Below, in pieces: positions 25,616 to 34,480 of a stretch of 64,000 nt of DNA. Source of the DNA: Brevibacillus panacihumi W25 (GTDB lineage: Bacteria; Bacillota; Bacilli; Brevibacillales; Brevibacillaceae); assembly GCF_000503775.1 (NCBI RefSeq), contig NZ_KI629787.1, forward strand, positions 414,001-478,000. The letters are read 5' to 3'. A program made the translations under genes and the position numbers. The notes beneath the pieces are model-generated. The model searched no databases. It was not told the origin of the DNA and saw only the letters and a list, made by a program, of their open reading frames with translations. Each line of letters starts with the position of its first letter. Within the stretch, counting starts at the first letter, position 1.

Positions 25616-27157
25616 ATGGCGCTGGAACGAGTTTTGTCTGTTTCGCAGCTTTTGGAGAAGACGGCAGAACGAACACCTGCAAAAGAAGCGGTCTATGATC
25701 TTGTACGCAGACTGACCTACGGCGAACTGCAAAAAGAAGTGCATCAACTGGCTTGCGCGCTGGTTTCTTTGGGAATCAAGGAAGGGGATCGCGTCGGGGT
25801 CTCTTTGCCCAATTGGCACGAGACTGTTGAATTGTTTTTTGCCATCTCCAAAGTAGGAGCGATCCTCGTTCCCTTCAATCCCAAGTACCGTGCTCATGAA
25901 GTGAATTACATTCTGGCCAATTCCGGAGCAAAAGTGGTTTTTGTTTGTGAGGATTTTGAAAAAGTCGGATTCGAATCTGTTGCTTCTCTTGTGGAGACAG
26001 TTGTCACCGTACGATACGAAAAACAAGGGTATCAATCCTTTTCTGAGTTGATGAAGAAAGAGTATCAAACAGCTTTTCCCTCGGTCATTCCCGATCCCGA
26101 CAACGACATTTTCTGCTTCCTTTACACATCCGGAACTACAGGCTCGCCAAAAGGGGTTATGATCACGCATCGAAGTGTGGTTCAATCCGGGATGGCCATT
26201 GGCAAAAGCTTGAAATGCGATCAGGATGATGTGTTCATCATCGTTTCTCCTCTGTTTCATGTGTTCGGGATGTCATGCAATCTAATGTCAGCCGTCTATT
26301 TTCAGTCGAAAATGGTGTTGCTGGACAAATATCACCCGCATAAGGCCCTTCAGTTAATCGAGCAGGAAAAAGTAACCGTGCATCATGCCGTACCTGCGAT
26401 GCTTGCAATGGAACTGCAGCATCCGGATTTCGCAGCCTATGATTTGTCTTCGCTGCGAACAGGGATTACGGGAGCTTCCCTTTGCCCTCCCGAAACGATT
26501 CAAGCGGTTCGAGATCGGATGGGGATGAATCTTTGTGTTTCTTTTGGAACCACAGAGACGGGGAGCGTCACGCTTACTCCGTATGAAGCTCAGGGCCATC
26601 ATGTATTGGATACAGTGGGGAAAGCGATTGATGGGGTCGAGATACGGATTGTCAATGAACAGAGAGAGCCAGTACCTTCAGGTGTTACCGGGGAAATCGC
26701 CTACAGAGGATTTGGACTGATGAAAGGCTATTACCAGCTTCCCGAACAAACGGCACTGGCAATTGACAAGGATGGCTGGTACTACACGGGGGACCTGGGG
26801 ACGATGGATGAAGAGGGGTATATCCGTTTTGTAGGACGCAAAAAAGAGATGATTATCAAAGGCGGATATAACATCTACCCGCAGGAAATTGAGGATGTCT
26901 TGCGTAAGTATCCTAAAGTGAGGGAAGTGGCCATTGTCGGGCTTCCCGATCCCATCATGGGGGAACTTGTCTGTGCGGCCATCAAGCTGAAGGATGAGGT
27001 TACCTGCACGATGGAGGAGATCAACGAATTTTTAAGGCCTCAATTCGCTAGCTATAAGCTTCCGAGCAGAGTGGTGTTTGTAGAAGAAATACCGACGACG
27101 GCTAGCGGAAAAATTCAGAAGACGAAGCTGAAGGATGCACTAATGGAATCTGTATAA
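25616..27157 (+). CDS. Acyl-CoA ligase (AMP-forming)
   Basis: A 513-residue ANL-superfamily ligase. The P-loop-like motif is YTSGTTGSPKGVMITH, the adenylate motif is FGTTETG, and the hinge and C-terminal motifs are YYTGDLGTMDEEGYIRFVGR and KGGYNIYPQEIEDVL, with the catalytic Lys in TASGKIQKTKL. It activates a carboxylic acid to its CoA thioester through an acyl-AMP. In this operon the likely substrate is an aromatic acid, either hydroxycinnamate- or hydroxybenzoate-like. The ATG at 25616 follows AGAGAGGGG; an earlier in-frame ATG lies inside the thiolase gene. It is the last enzyme gene before the regulator. Confidence 0.9.
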   Translation: MALERVLSVSQLLEKTAERTPAKEAVYDLVRRLTYGELQKEVHQLACALVSLGIKEGDRVGVSLPNWHETVELFFAISKVGAILVPFNPKYRAHEVNYILANSGAKVVFVCEDFEKVGFESVASLVETVVTVRYEKQGYQSFSELMKKEYQTAFPSVIPDPDNDIFCFLYTSGTTGSPKGVMITHRSVVQSGMAIGKSLKCDQDDVFIIVSPLFHVFGMSCNLMSAVYFQSKMVLLDKYHPHKALQLIEQEKVTVHHAVPAMLAMELQHPDFAAYDLSSLRTGITGASLCPPETIQAVRDRMGMNLCVSFGTTETGSVTLTPYEAQGHHVLDTVGKAIDGVEIRIVNEQREPVPSGVTGEIAYRGFGLMKGYYQLPEQTALAIDKDGWYYTGDLGTMDEEGYIRFVGRKKEMIIKGGYNIYPQEIEDVLRKYPKVREVAIVGLPDPIMGELVCAAIKLKDEVTCTMEEINEFLRPQFASYKLPSRVVFVEEIPTTASGKIQKTKLKDALMESV

Positions 27158-27270
27158 CTATACATGCGCCGAAATCTCTCTACCTTTACAAGAGGGACAA
27201 CAGAGGCGCTTTTTTCTTTCAAGTGGTTATAATGGATATAAGAATGTGTGAATGGAATTGAGGTGATTAT

Positions 27271-29478
27271 GTGGTTGACAACAGAAAGCAAAGTGCGTTG
27301 GTTGAAAGGCTCAATATTCACTTGCGAAAAACTGCCAGACAATTAATTCAATTCGAAACATTGGACGAGACCCTGCTCTTCCTGGTGAATGCTTTTTGGA
27401 AGCAGTTCTCCTGTGATTATGTCTCTATCATTTTTCTGGAAGGAGATCATCTTTACAAGAAAGTAGCGAAAGGAAAAGGGGACTTTTTCGAATCTATTTT
27501 TCCGCTACATCGCACAGGCTGTTCGTCCCGTTTTTTGGAAAGCCCAGTTTGGTGCTACGATATTATCAAAGCAGACGAACGTTGCCGTTTTTACGAAAGT
27601 ATCGAGGCAGAGAGATTCGCTACGTGGTTTACGGTTCCGATTAAGGAACAGGATTCGGACAGTTACGGCGTTTGCTTAATCGGGTTTCGCAGCTTTGTCC
27701 CTTTGTTTGAGGATGCAAACAGATTGTTCGTTGAATTTGGGAAAGATATTGTTTCGGCGATCGGTATCGCGATGAATAAACAAAAGGAAAAAAAGAAACT
27801 GGAAGGGATGGAGTGGCTGCAAGAGAATGTATCCCTTGGCTCTTCATTGGAGAAGTTGGTTGGCAGTGCAGTCGAGAGAGCGGGAAAAGGGACGGAAGCG
27901 GAAGCGGCCTGTATGTATCTCTTTGATGAGGCTAAGAGCTGTTTTGTCCTTCACCCGGCGGCCTACGGCTTCGTTACTCTTCCAACGGCGATAAAGGTCG
28001 AACACAAAGATAACCTATATGAATACTTCCCCTTTTTAGATCGGTACGGGGAGAATGAAACTACTGTTCCTCTCATCGTCAACTTAAAGACGGTTGGTGT
28101 ACTGCATGTAAAGAAGAAACCAAACAGGATCGTTACCCAAGAGGATACGGAACTCCTACATCTCATATCTTCCCATGTCTCTGTTTTGATTGAAAACGCA
28201 AGGCTATACAAAAATGAACGGGAAAGCAAGGCGCGCTTGGCAATGTTTATGGAACACCAGAAGGAGCTAGTCAAGCAAACGCTGATAGGGGAAGGGTTTA
28301 GTGAAATTACCTCATCGCTTTCGCAAATGATAGAACAGACTGTGATCTTGTTCGACAGGTTCGTACGAACGATGGTTTTTGCTCCGATTGACGCTTCTGA
28401 ACATACCATCCAATCTATTGTTCAAAAGTCAGAGGCAGAGAACCATGCAATTCGAAAAAGCAGCAGCATGGAACAATGGTTCTCGCTGGAAGATGGGAGT
28501 GAGTTTGGCCTATTTACTATCCGAGGCGGGGGAGAATTACACGGATATTTGGCCATACAGATTCCAAAGGATGACGTAGATGCCGTGCTTCACATGACAT
28601 TAAACCATGCTCTCAATGTGTATGCCACGCAATTTATCAAACAAAAACTAATCCTCGATGCTAAGGATCAGGTGAAGGAAAGCTTTTTGAACCAGTTGTT
28701 CGTCCCAAATATACAGGATAAAGAGCGAGTCATCCAGTATGCGAACCTGTTTAAGCTGAATGTGTTCGAGCCTCATAAGGTTGCCATTATTTCTTTTTCC
28801 TTTGAAGAAAGTATCGAGAAAGAATCAGACCTCATGGAAATCGAGGCAAAGAAGACCTTGATCTGGGAGCGATTTCGCGAGCATTTGTCCCGGCACTACC
28901 CAAGTATTGTGGCTACACGTAAGGAAGGCTTGTTTATCCTGATTGTTCCAGATCAGGGGGGCAGGGAGGAGCATCTCGAATGGGAGCGGGTATATAACCA
29001 ATTAAAAAAGATCACGCTTTCTCATGAAAAGGGAGCAAAAGTTTACTTAGGCATCAGTTCTAGCACGCAAAAAATCGATCATTATTACCGGTGCTATAAA
29101 GAAGCTATGCAGGCTTTAAAAATAGCGGAGAGCCGTTTTCAGCACAAGGGTTTCATCGACTTTGACAGCCTGGGTTCCTATATCGTTCTGAGCAACCTGC
29201 AGGACACGATGATCGCAGAACAATTTATTGACAATTACCTCGGTCCCTTATTGAAAACCAGCAAAGGTAAAGGGAAAGAATTGTTCGACACGCTAAGAGT
29301 ATATTTAGTAATGAATGGAAATTTAAAAGAAACCTCTGAACATCTCTTCATTCACCGCAGTTCGTTAAAGTACAGGTTGGAACGAATCAGTGAGCTTCTA
29401 AAGGTGGATCTTGAGGACGCGGAAGAACGATTTAATTTGATGCTGGCCTATAAACTGCACGATTTTTATCGATTGTGA
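27271..29478 (+). CDS. GAF-domain transcriptional regulator, PucR C-terminal helix-turn-helix
   Basis: A 735-residue regulator. Two GAF-like sensor regions are visible at about 30-170 and 190-320 (LLFLVNAFWKQFSCDYVSII; VPLIVNLKTVGVLHVKKK), followed by a short coiled stretch. A GGDEF-like/CdaR middle region covers about 470-640. The C-terminal PucR-type HTH at about 670-735 has NLKETSEHLFIHRSSLKYRL. Proteins of this layout activate aromatic or purine catabolic operons on sensing a pathway compound. It begins with GTG after TTGAGGTG and lies 113 bases after the ligase. Its likely targets are the two promoters carrying the shared motif at 16750 and 18298. Confidence 0.85.
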   Translation: MVDNRKQSALVERLNIHLRKTARQLIQFETLDETLLFLVNAFWKQFSCDYVSIIFLEGDHLYKKVAKGKGDFFESIFPLHRTGCSSRFLESPVWCYDIIKADERCRFYESIEAERFATWFTVPIKEQDSDSYGVCLIGFRSFVPLFEDANRLFVEFGKDIVSAIGIAMNKQKEKKKLEGMEWLQENVSLGSSLEKLVGSAVERAGKGTEAEAACMYLFDEAKSCFVLHPAAYGFVTLPTAIKVEHKDNLYEYFPFLDRYGENETTVPLIVNLKTVGVLHVKKKPNRIVTQEDTELLHLISSHVSVLIENARLYKNERESKARLAMFMEHQKELVKQTLIGEGFSEITSSLSQMIEQTVILFDRFVRTMVFAPIDASEHTIQSIVQKSEAENHAIRKSSSMEQWFSLEDGSEFGLFTIRGGGELHGYLAIQIPKDDVDAVLHMTLNHALNVYATQFIKQKLILDAKDQVKESFLNQLFVPNIQDKERVIQYANLFKLNVFEPHKVAIISFSFEESIEKESDLMEIEAKKTLIWERFREHLSRHYPSIVATRKEGLFILIVPDQGGREEHLEWERVYNQLKKITLSHEKGAKVYLGISSSTQKIDHYYRCYKEAMQALKIAESRFQHKGFIDFDSLGSYIVLSNLQDTMIAEQFIDNYLGPLLKTSKGKGKELFDTLRVYLVMNGNLKETSEHLFIHRSSLKYRLERISELLKVDLEDAEERFNLMLAYKLHDFYRL

Positions 29479-29509
29479 AACTCGATTATCGTCATACATA
29501 ACCGAGTGC

Positions 29510-29537
29510 ACCCCTGCCAAGCGGCCGGGGTTTTTCT
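29510..29537 (+). terminator. Terminator after the PucR-type regulator
   Basis: ACCCC-TGCC and GGC-CGGGGT arms with a short AAGC loop are followed by TTTTC. It probably marks the end of the aromatic cluster. Confidence 0.65.
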
Positions 29538-29603
29538 TACTGTCAGAATTGGTAAGACGCAACTGGGGAAAAATCAAGCAATAAGGATGATTAGGAGGTT
29601 CTT

Positions 29604-30737
29604 ATGACATACTCGGAATCCGTGCAAGCCTTGTTTCAATCGTTCGCAATCGGAACTCTGTCGCTGCCCAATCGCATCGTGATGGCGCCGATGACCCGTC
29701 AATTTTCTCCGGAAGGCGTGCCGACCGCGGATGTAGCGGCCTATTACCGCCGCAGGGCGGAGAACAGCGTCGGATTGATCGTGACCGAAGGCACGATCAT
29801 CGATCATCCGGATTCGTCCAATCAACCAAACGTACCGCATTTCTACGGCGAAACCGCATTAAACGGTTGGGCAAATGTGTTGGCTGAGGTGCACGAGGCG
29901 GGAGGACGGATCTTTCCGCAGATTTGGCATATGGGAGTACGTGGCCAAGTCGGCGATTATTCCGAAGCTGACATCGCCAGCATTGTTCAGGCCTTCGCTC
30001 AGTCAGCAGCCGAAGCCAAGCGGCTGGGCTTCGACGGCATCGAGCTTCACGGCGCACATGGATATTTGATCGATCAATTTTTCTGGGAGAAAACGAACCC
30101 GCGAACCGACCGTTATGGCGGCGACATGGTGAAGCGCACCCGCTTTGCGGTAGAAGTCATCGAAGCTTGCCGCCGCGCTGTCGGTTCGGATTTCCCGATC
30201 GTCCTGCGTATCTCGCAATGGAAGTCGACGGACTATACGGCGAAATTGGCGACTACACCGGCTGAGCTGGAGCAGTTCTTGAAGCCGTTAACCGCGGCGG
30301 GCGTGGATGTGTTCCACTGCTCCACCCGCCGTTTCTGGGAGCCCGAATTCGAAGGCTCCGAGCTGAATTTGGCCGGATGGGTCAAAAAGCTGACGGGCAA
30401 ACCGACGATTACAGTCGGATCAGTCGGCCTGGACACGGAATTTATGAGTTACTTTACAGAAGGGAAGGGCTCCAATCACACCAAGATCGACTCTGTCATG
30501 GCTGTTTTTTTGTGCCAAGAATCAACCAACACTTATAAAATTGACAACTTTCTGGAAGGGAACTACACTACTACCAATTCAATCAATTACGACCCTCTTG
30601 GATTAGATGGAGAAAGGGGACATCATGTCAATAAACGTACAGCCGAAGTCATGAACATGGAAATGAGCACGGATAAAGCAGTTTGCCCATTATGTACGAA
30701 AAAGGTGGTTCTGAGTGATGTCGCAAAAAACGGATGA
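29604..30737 (+). pseudogene. Old Yellow Enzyme-type flavin oxidoreductase, internally deleted and C-terminally replaced
   Basis: The first roughly 290 codons match the NADH:flavin oxidoreductase/OYE TIM barrel: LPNRIVMAPMTRQFSPEG, FDGIELHGAHGYLIDQFFW, RTDRYGG and GKPTITVGSVGL. Two losses are visible. About 35 residues seem to be missing between IWHMGVRGQVG and DYSEADI, where relatives have the loop after the IWH-x-G motif. After FMSYFTEGKGSNHTKIDS the reading frame leaves the family, so the last barrel strand with its phosphate-binding V-G-R-x-L is absent and is replaced by about 75 unrelated residues. The frame stays open to the MFS start, so a product may be made but is unlikely to bind FMN. 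The ribosome site TTAGGAGG is good. Confidence 0.65.
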
Positions 30738-32016
30738 GATAGGCAGCTACCTGAATTCTCCGGAAAAGCAGGGATGGCTGTATAAACGGACGCTAATCAT
30801 TGTTGTCATTTCACAAATTTTCGGAGGAGCGGGCCTGGCGGCTGGGGTAACAGTAGGGGCATTGCTGGCACAAGATATGCTTGGCACGGACAGTTATGCA
30901 GGAATTCCAGCAGCATTGCTGACACTTGGGTCCGCCGGAGCCGCGATGCTGGTCGGTCGGCTTTCACAACGGTTCGGTCGCCGTGCTGGTCTCGCGGCAG
31001 GATTTCTGGCTGGGGGTATTGGCGCTATCGGGGTCATCGTGGCAGCGGTGGATCGCAATATTCTCCTGCTGTTTGCTTCACTGCTTGTCTATGGCGCCGG
31101 GACAGCCACCAACCTGCAAGCCCGGTATGCCGGGACTGACCTGGCGAAGCCCAACCAACGGGCGACTGCCGTCAGTATCGCCATGGTCTCGACGACGTTC
31201 GGTGCTGTGGCAGGTCCCAACCTGGTGGATGTAATGGGCCGATTTGCCGAGTCGCTCGGTATTCCGGCACTGGCGGGTCCTTTCATTTTGGGTGCGGCAG
31301 CCTTTATCCTTGCTGGATTGGTCCTTCTGTGCTTGCTCCGCCCGGATCCATACGTGGTCGCAAAGGCGATTGCCGCCGCGCAGAAAAAAGAGCAGAATCA
31401 ATCGGCGCAGATGGCTTCGCCGACTCGGGGCAATGCCAACCGGGGAATTATTGTCGGGGCGACGGTTATGATTTTGACACAAATCGTAATGGTTGCGATC
31501 ATGACGATGACGCCGGTACACATGATGCATCACGGACATGGGTTGAGTGAGGTTGGATTGGTCATCGGAATCCATATCGGCGCGATGTATCTCCCATCCC
31601 TGCTGACGGGAGTGCTCGTCGACAAGATTGGGCGAACGGCCATGGCCTATGCATCTGGAGGGATTCTCCTCGCTGCTGCTCTCCTTGCCGCGCTGGCACC
31701 TGCCGATTCCATGCTGCTTCTCATCGCCGCGCTTGCGTTGCTTGGCCTAGGCTGGAACTTTGGCTTGATCAGCGGCACTGCACTCATTGTCGATGCCACG
31801 GATCTGTCTACCCGAGCGAAAACGCAAGGCACGATCGATGTCTTGATCGCATTGGCTGGCGCATCGGGCGGGGCTCTGTCCGGGATGGTCGTTGCAAGGT
31901 CCAGTTATGCCACGCTCTCGTTTGCGGGGGGAGTGTTGTCGCTGCTGCTGATCCCGGTAGTGATCTGGTCCCGCAGCAACAGCAAAGCAGAGCAAAGCGA
32001 AAATCTGCCTATGTAA
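30718..32016 (+). CDS. MFS transporter
   Basis: A 432-residue, about twelve-helix major facilitator protein. The cytoplasmic motif after TM2 is GRLSQRFGRRAGLAA, matched after TM8 by GVLVDKIGRTAMAYA. A His/Met-rich loop (MTPVHMMHHGHGLSEVG) follows TM7. The substrate is unknown. Drug or metabolite efflux is typical of this group. The ATG at 30718 is preceded by AAGGTGG and overlaps the end of the damaged OYE gene by 20 bases, so the original upstream context may have been lost in the same rearrangement. Confidence 0.8.
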   Translation: MSQKTDEIGSYLNSPEKQGWLYKRTLIIVVISQIFGGAGLAAGVTVGALLAQDMLGTDSYAGIPAALLTLGSAGAAMLVGRLSQRFGRRAGLAAGFLAGGIGAIGVIVAAVDRNILLLFASLLVYGAGTATNLQARYAGTDLAKPNQRATAVSIAMVSTTFGAVAGPNLVDVMGRFAESLGIPALAGPFILGAAAFILAGLVLLCLLRPDPYVVAKAIAAAQKKEQNQSAQMASPTRGNANRGIIVGATVMILTQIVMVAIMTMTPVHMMHHGHGLSEVGLVIGIHIGAMYLPSLLTGVLVDKIGRTAMAYASGGILLAAALLAALAPADSMLLLIAALALLGLGWNFGLISGTALIVDATDLSTRAKTQGTIDVLIALAGASGGALSGMVVARSSYATLSFAGGVLSLLLIPVVIWSRSNSKAEQSENLPM

Positions 32017-32023
32017 AAAGGCA

Positions 32024-32063
32024 AAAAGCCGATTCCTCCTTGAGTGGGGAACCGGCTTTTTTG
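32024..32063. terminator. Bidirectional terminator between MFS and OppA-like genes
   Basis: AAAAAGCCG-TTCC pairs with GGGAA-CCGGCTTTTTT. A-tract and T-tract flank the stem, so it can stop both convergent genes. Confidence 0.8.
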
Positions 32064-32082
32064 ATAGGGCTCACATCGGATC

Positions 32083-33720
32083 TTACTTTTCTACATAGGC
32101 ATATTTAAAGTAGGAGCCGCCCAGCGGAAGAATCACAAAGTCTTTCACCTTGTCGTTTTTGATATAGGGATTTCCGCGGAAGTGGATCGGTGCGACCGGC
32201 ATTTCTTCCATTAAAATCTTCTCCGCGTCGAACATCAGCTTGTTGCGCTTTTCCGGGTCTGTTTCATAGTAGCTTTGATTCAACAGCTCGCGGTATTCCT
32301 GGTTGTCAAAGCGGACGACGTTGTTGCCGCCATCTTTGTCCTTGAACATCTCCAGGAAGTTGATCGGGTCGTTGAAATCCGCACCCCACAGCCAGATGCC
32401 GAATTGATAGTTTCCTTCTAGGACGTCGGCGTAATAGACCTTCCATTCGGCTGTGCGAATTTCCATGTCGATGCCGAGAGTGTGCTTCCATCTGTCCTGC
32501 AGGGCCTGGGCAATCTTTTTGTCCGTTTCGCCGACATCATAGTAGTACGTCAGTTTGGGGAATTCCTTCAGTCCCAGCTCCTGCATGCCTTCCGCCAGCA
32601 ATTGCTTCGCTTTTTCCGGATCTTCCTTGAAGAAGCCGTCCGGGTTCAAGCCCATGGATACAGGGGACCAGCCGAAAGCGGGTGCAACTCCTGTCTGCAG
32701 AATGCCGTCGATGATCTCTTTTCGATCGATCGCATAGGCGAAGGCTTGACGAATTTTTTTATTGGTGAAAGGCGGTTTGGTCGTGTTGAAAATGACGCCC
32801 CGCGTCCCCGGATTGTCCGCCACGATAATTTTGCCTTCCTCTTTCAGCTTCCCGATCGCATCTGGAGACAAGTTGAAGGCAGGGTACCCGCCCCAATCCA
32901 GATCGCCGTTTTCAAACATGGACAAGGCTGTGTTGGGGTCTTCGATCATGGCGATCTCGATGCGGTCCAGCTTGACGTTGGCTTGATCCCAGTAGGTTGG
33001 GCTTTTGCTGAATTGCATCTTGGCCTTGTGCTCCCAGACATCCATCACGAAAGGACCGTTTCCGACGATGGTTTTGGCGTCATTCGCCCAGTCCGGATTG
33101 CTCTCAAGGGTCTTTTTATGCAGCGGATAGTAGGTGGTGAACGAAGTCAGCTCACGAAAATAAGGTGTAGGGGCGCGCAGGGTGAACTCGAGCGTGTAGT
33201 CGTCCGTTGCCTTGATGCCGACATCATCCAGCGAGCCTTTTCCTGTGTAATATTCCTCGGCCCCTTTGATATAGAATAGTTGATAAGCGTAGTCTGCTGC
33301 AGTCTTGGGGTCGAGGTTTCGCTTGATCCCGTACTCGAAGTCATGGGCGGTGACCGGATCGCCGTTGCTCCATTTGGCATCTTTGCGGATGGTGAAGACG
33401 TAGTGAGAGAAATCAGGGGATTGGGTGAAGCTCTCTGCCGTCGCATTGACCATCTCCCCTTGGCGGTCGACGGCGGTTAACCCTTCAAACACCAGATTGA
33501 TCATATCCATGGAAGGCGCGTCGGAAGCAATGCCGGGGTCTAGTGTCGGCGGCTCACCCGGAATGCTCCAGTTCAACACCATGGGCTCGGCTGCTGCGGG
33601 TTCAGCGACGGTCTGGGCACCATCTGCAGGTTTCGTTGTGTCGGTCGATGCTGTACTGCACCCTGCTACCAGACTAAAGAGCAGGGCTGTGACAGAAATA
33701 CGGAGTAGCCACTTTGGCAT
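32083..33720 (-). CDS. Oligopeptide ABC transporter substrate-binding lipoprotein (SBP family 5)
   Basis: A 545-residue extracellular solute-binding protein of the OppA type. The lipoprotein signal is ALLFSLVAGCSTAST, with Cys at about residue 21. Family-5 features include LNWSIPGEPPTLDPGIASDA and FVFTIRKDAKWSNGDPVTAHDF-like text (HYVFTIRKDAKWSNGDPVTA), and ARTIVGNGPFV-like text (AKTIVGNGPFVMDVWEHKA). It should capture oligopeptides for import, but no permease or ATPase genes are adjacent, so it is an orphan that works with a system elsewhere. The ATG at 33720 has AGGAGGGTG ahead; a GTG two codons earlier lies too close to that site. Confidence 0.9.
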   Translation of the reverse strand: MPKWLLRISVTALLFSLVAGCSTASTDTTKPADGAQTVAEPAAAEPMVLNWSIPGEPPTLDPGIASDAPSMDMINLVFEGLTAVDRQGEMVNATAESFTQSPDFSHYVFTIRKDAKWSNGDPVTAHDFEYGIKRNLDPKTAADYAYQLFYIKGAEEYYTGKGSLDDVGIKATDDYTLEFTLRAPTPYFRELTSFTTYYPLHKKTLESNPDWANDAKTIVGNGPFVMDVWEHKAKMQFSKSPTYWDQANVKLDRIEIAMIEDPNTALSMFENGDLDWGGYPAFNLSPDAIGKLKEEGKIIVADNPGTRGVIFNTTKPPFTNKKIRQAFAYAIDRKEIIDGILQTGVAPAFGWSPVSMGLNPDGFFKEDPEKAKQLLAEGMQELGLKEFPKLTYYYDVGETDKKIAQALQDRWKHTLGIDMEIRTAEWKVYYADVLEGNYQFGIWLWGADFNDPINFLEMFKDKDGGNNVVRFDNQEYRELLNQSYYETDPEKRNKLMFDAEKILMEEMPVAPIHFRGNPYIKNDKVKDFVILPLGGSYFKYAYVEK

Positions 33721-34071
33721 AAACACCCTCCTAGCATTTATAAAATTTAGAATATTTCTACATCAGATTTAGCATAATAGAGGGATTACCAGGTGTCATT
33801 CACCATCATGTATAAATCGGCTCGGGATTTTACGCCAGAAATGGCAGGCTATCTCATACAACTTGTTGTGAAGAACGAGTATAGTTATGGCCGCCAAAAG
33901 GGTATGGGGAGGGAGGTGTTGCCCAATCGGATCATTACTAAGGACCTAAATGGAAAATGATTCCATGGAACCAAATAGGCAAAACCTGACTGTTCACGGT
34001 TTTTTTTCCTGAGGCTTGGTGATATGATATTTGAGTGTATCGGATTTCCCGCAAGAATGGAGGTGTTTTTG
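33721..34071. other. Intergenic region without a gene
   Basis: 351 bases separate the divergent OppA-like and DUF805 genes. The OppA side is AT-rich (about 33735-33780) and should hold its promoter. A short imperfect hairpin, ACCTGA...TCACGGT followed by eight T, lies at about 33986-34010. A 13-codon frame starting with TTG near 33919 has a good ribosome site but no other support. Nothing else was recognised. Confidence 0.5.
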
Positions 34072-34431
34072 ATGCAATGGTATTTGAAGGTTCTGAAGGA
34101 TTACGTGGCATTTACAGGTAGAGCCAGACGTAAAGAATACTGGATGTTCATCTTGTTCAACTTCATCGTATCCATCGTGCTTTCCCTCGTGGAGAATATG
34201 ATTGGTATTACCCAGGTATTAACCGGAATTTATTCATTAGCTGTTTTGTTGCCTAGCTTAGGTGTTACAGTTCGTCGACTGCACGATACAGGAAGAAGCG
34301 GCTGGTGGATTCTCATCGGGTTGATTCCGCTGATCGGTACGATTGTTCTGATTGTATTTATGTGCCAAGACAGCCAAGAAGACAACCAATATGGAGCCAA
34401 TCCCAAGGCTGCCGGAAATGCTTTCGTCTAA
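34072..34431 (+). CDS. DUF805 membrane protein
   Basis: A 119-residue inner-membrane protein of the DUF805 (YhaH) family. The diagnostic opening is VLKDYVAFTGRARRKEYWMF, followed by about four hydrophobic segments and the conserved RRLHDTGRSGWWILIGLIPLIG. DUF805 has no firmly established function. The ATG at 34072 follows GGAGGTG; the in-frame ATG at 34024 is not supported. It is monocistronic, with a terminator after it. Confidence 0.88.
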   Translation: MQWYLKVLKDYVAFTGRARRKEYWMFILFNFIVSIVLSLVENMIGITQVLTGIYSLAVLLPSLGVTVRRLHDTGRSGWWILIGLIPLIGTIVLIVFMCQDSQEDNQYGANPKAAGNAFV

Positions 34432-34439
34432 TGGGCATC

Positions 34440-34473
34440 AAGCCTCCCCCTATTGCAGGGTGGAGGCTTTTTC
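34440..34473. terminator. Terminator between convergent genes
   Basis: AAGCCTCC-CC and GG-GGAGGCTT arms are followed by TTTTC, between the DUF805 gene and the ABC-2 permease. Confidence 0.8.
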
Positions 34474-34480
34474 ATTTTCA

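Noticed and set aside
33919..33960. A 13-codon frame beginning TTG with a strong GGGAGGGAGGTG ribosome site
   Set aside because: Too short, and there is no promoter, conservation or context to support it.
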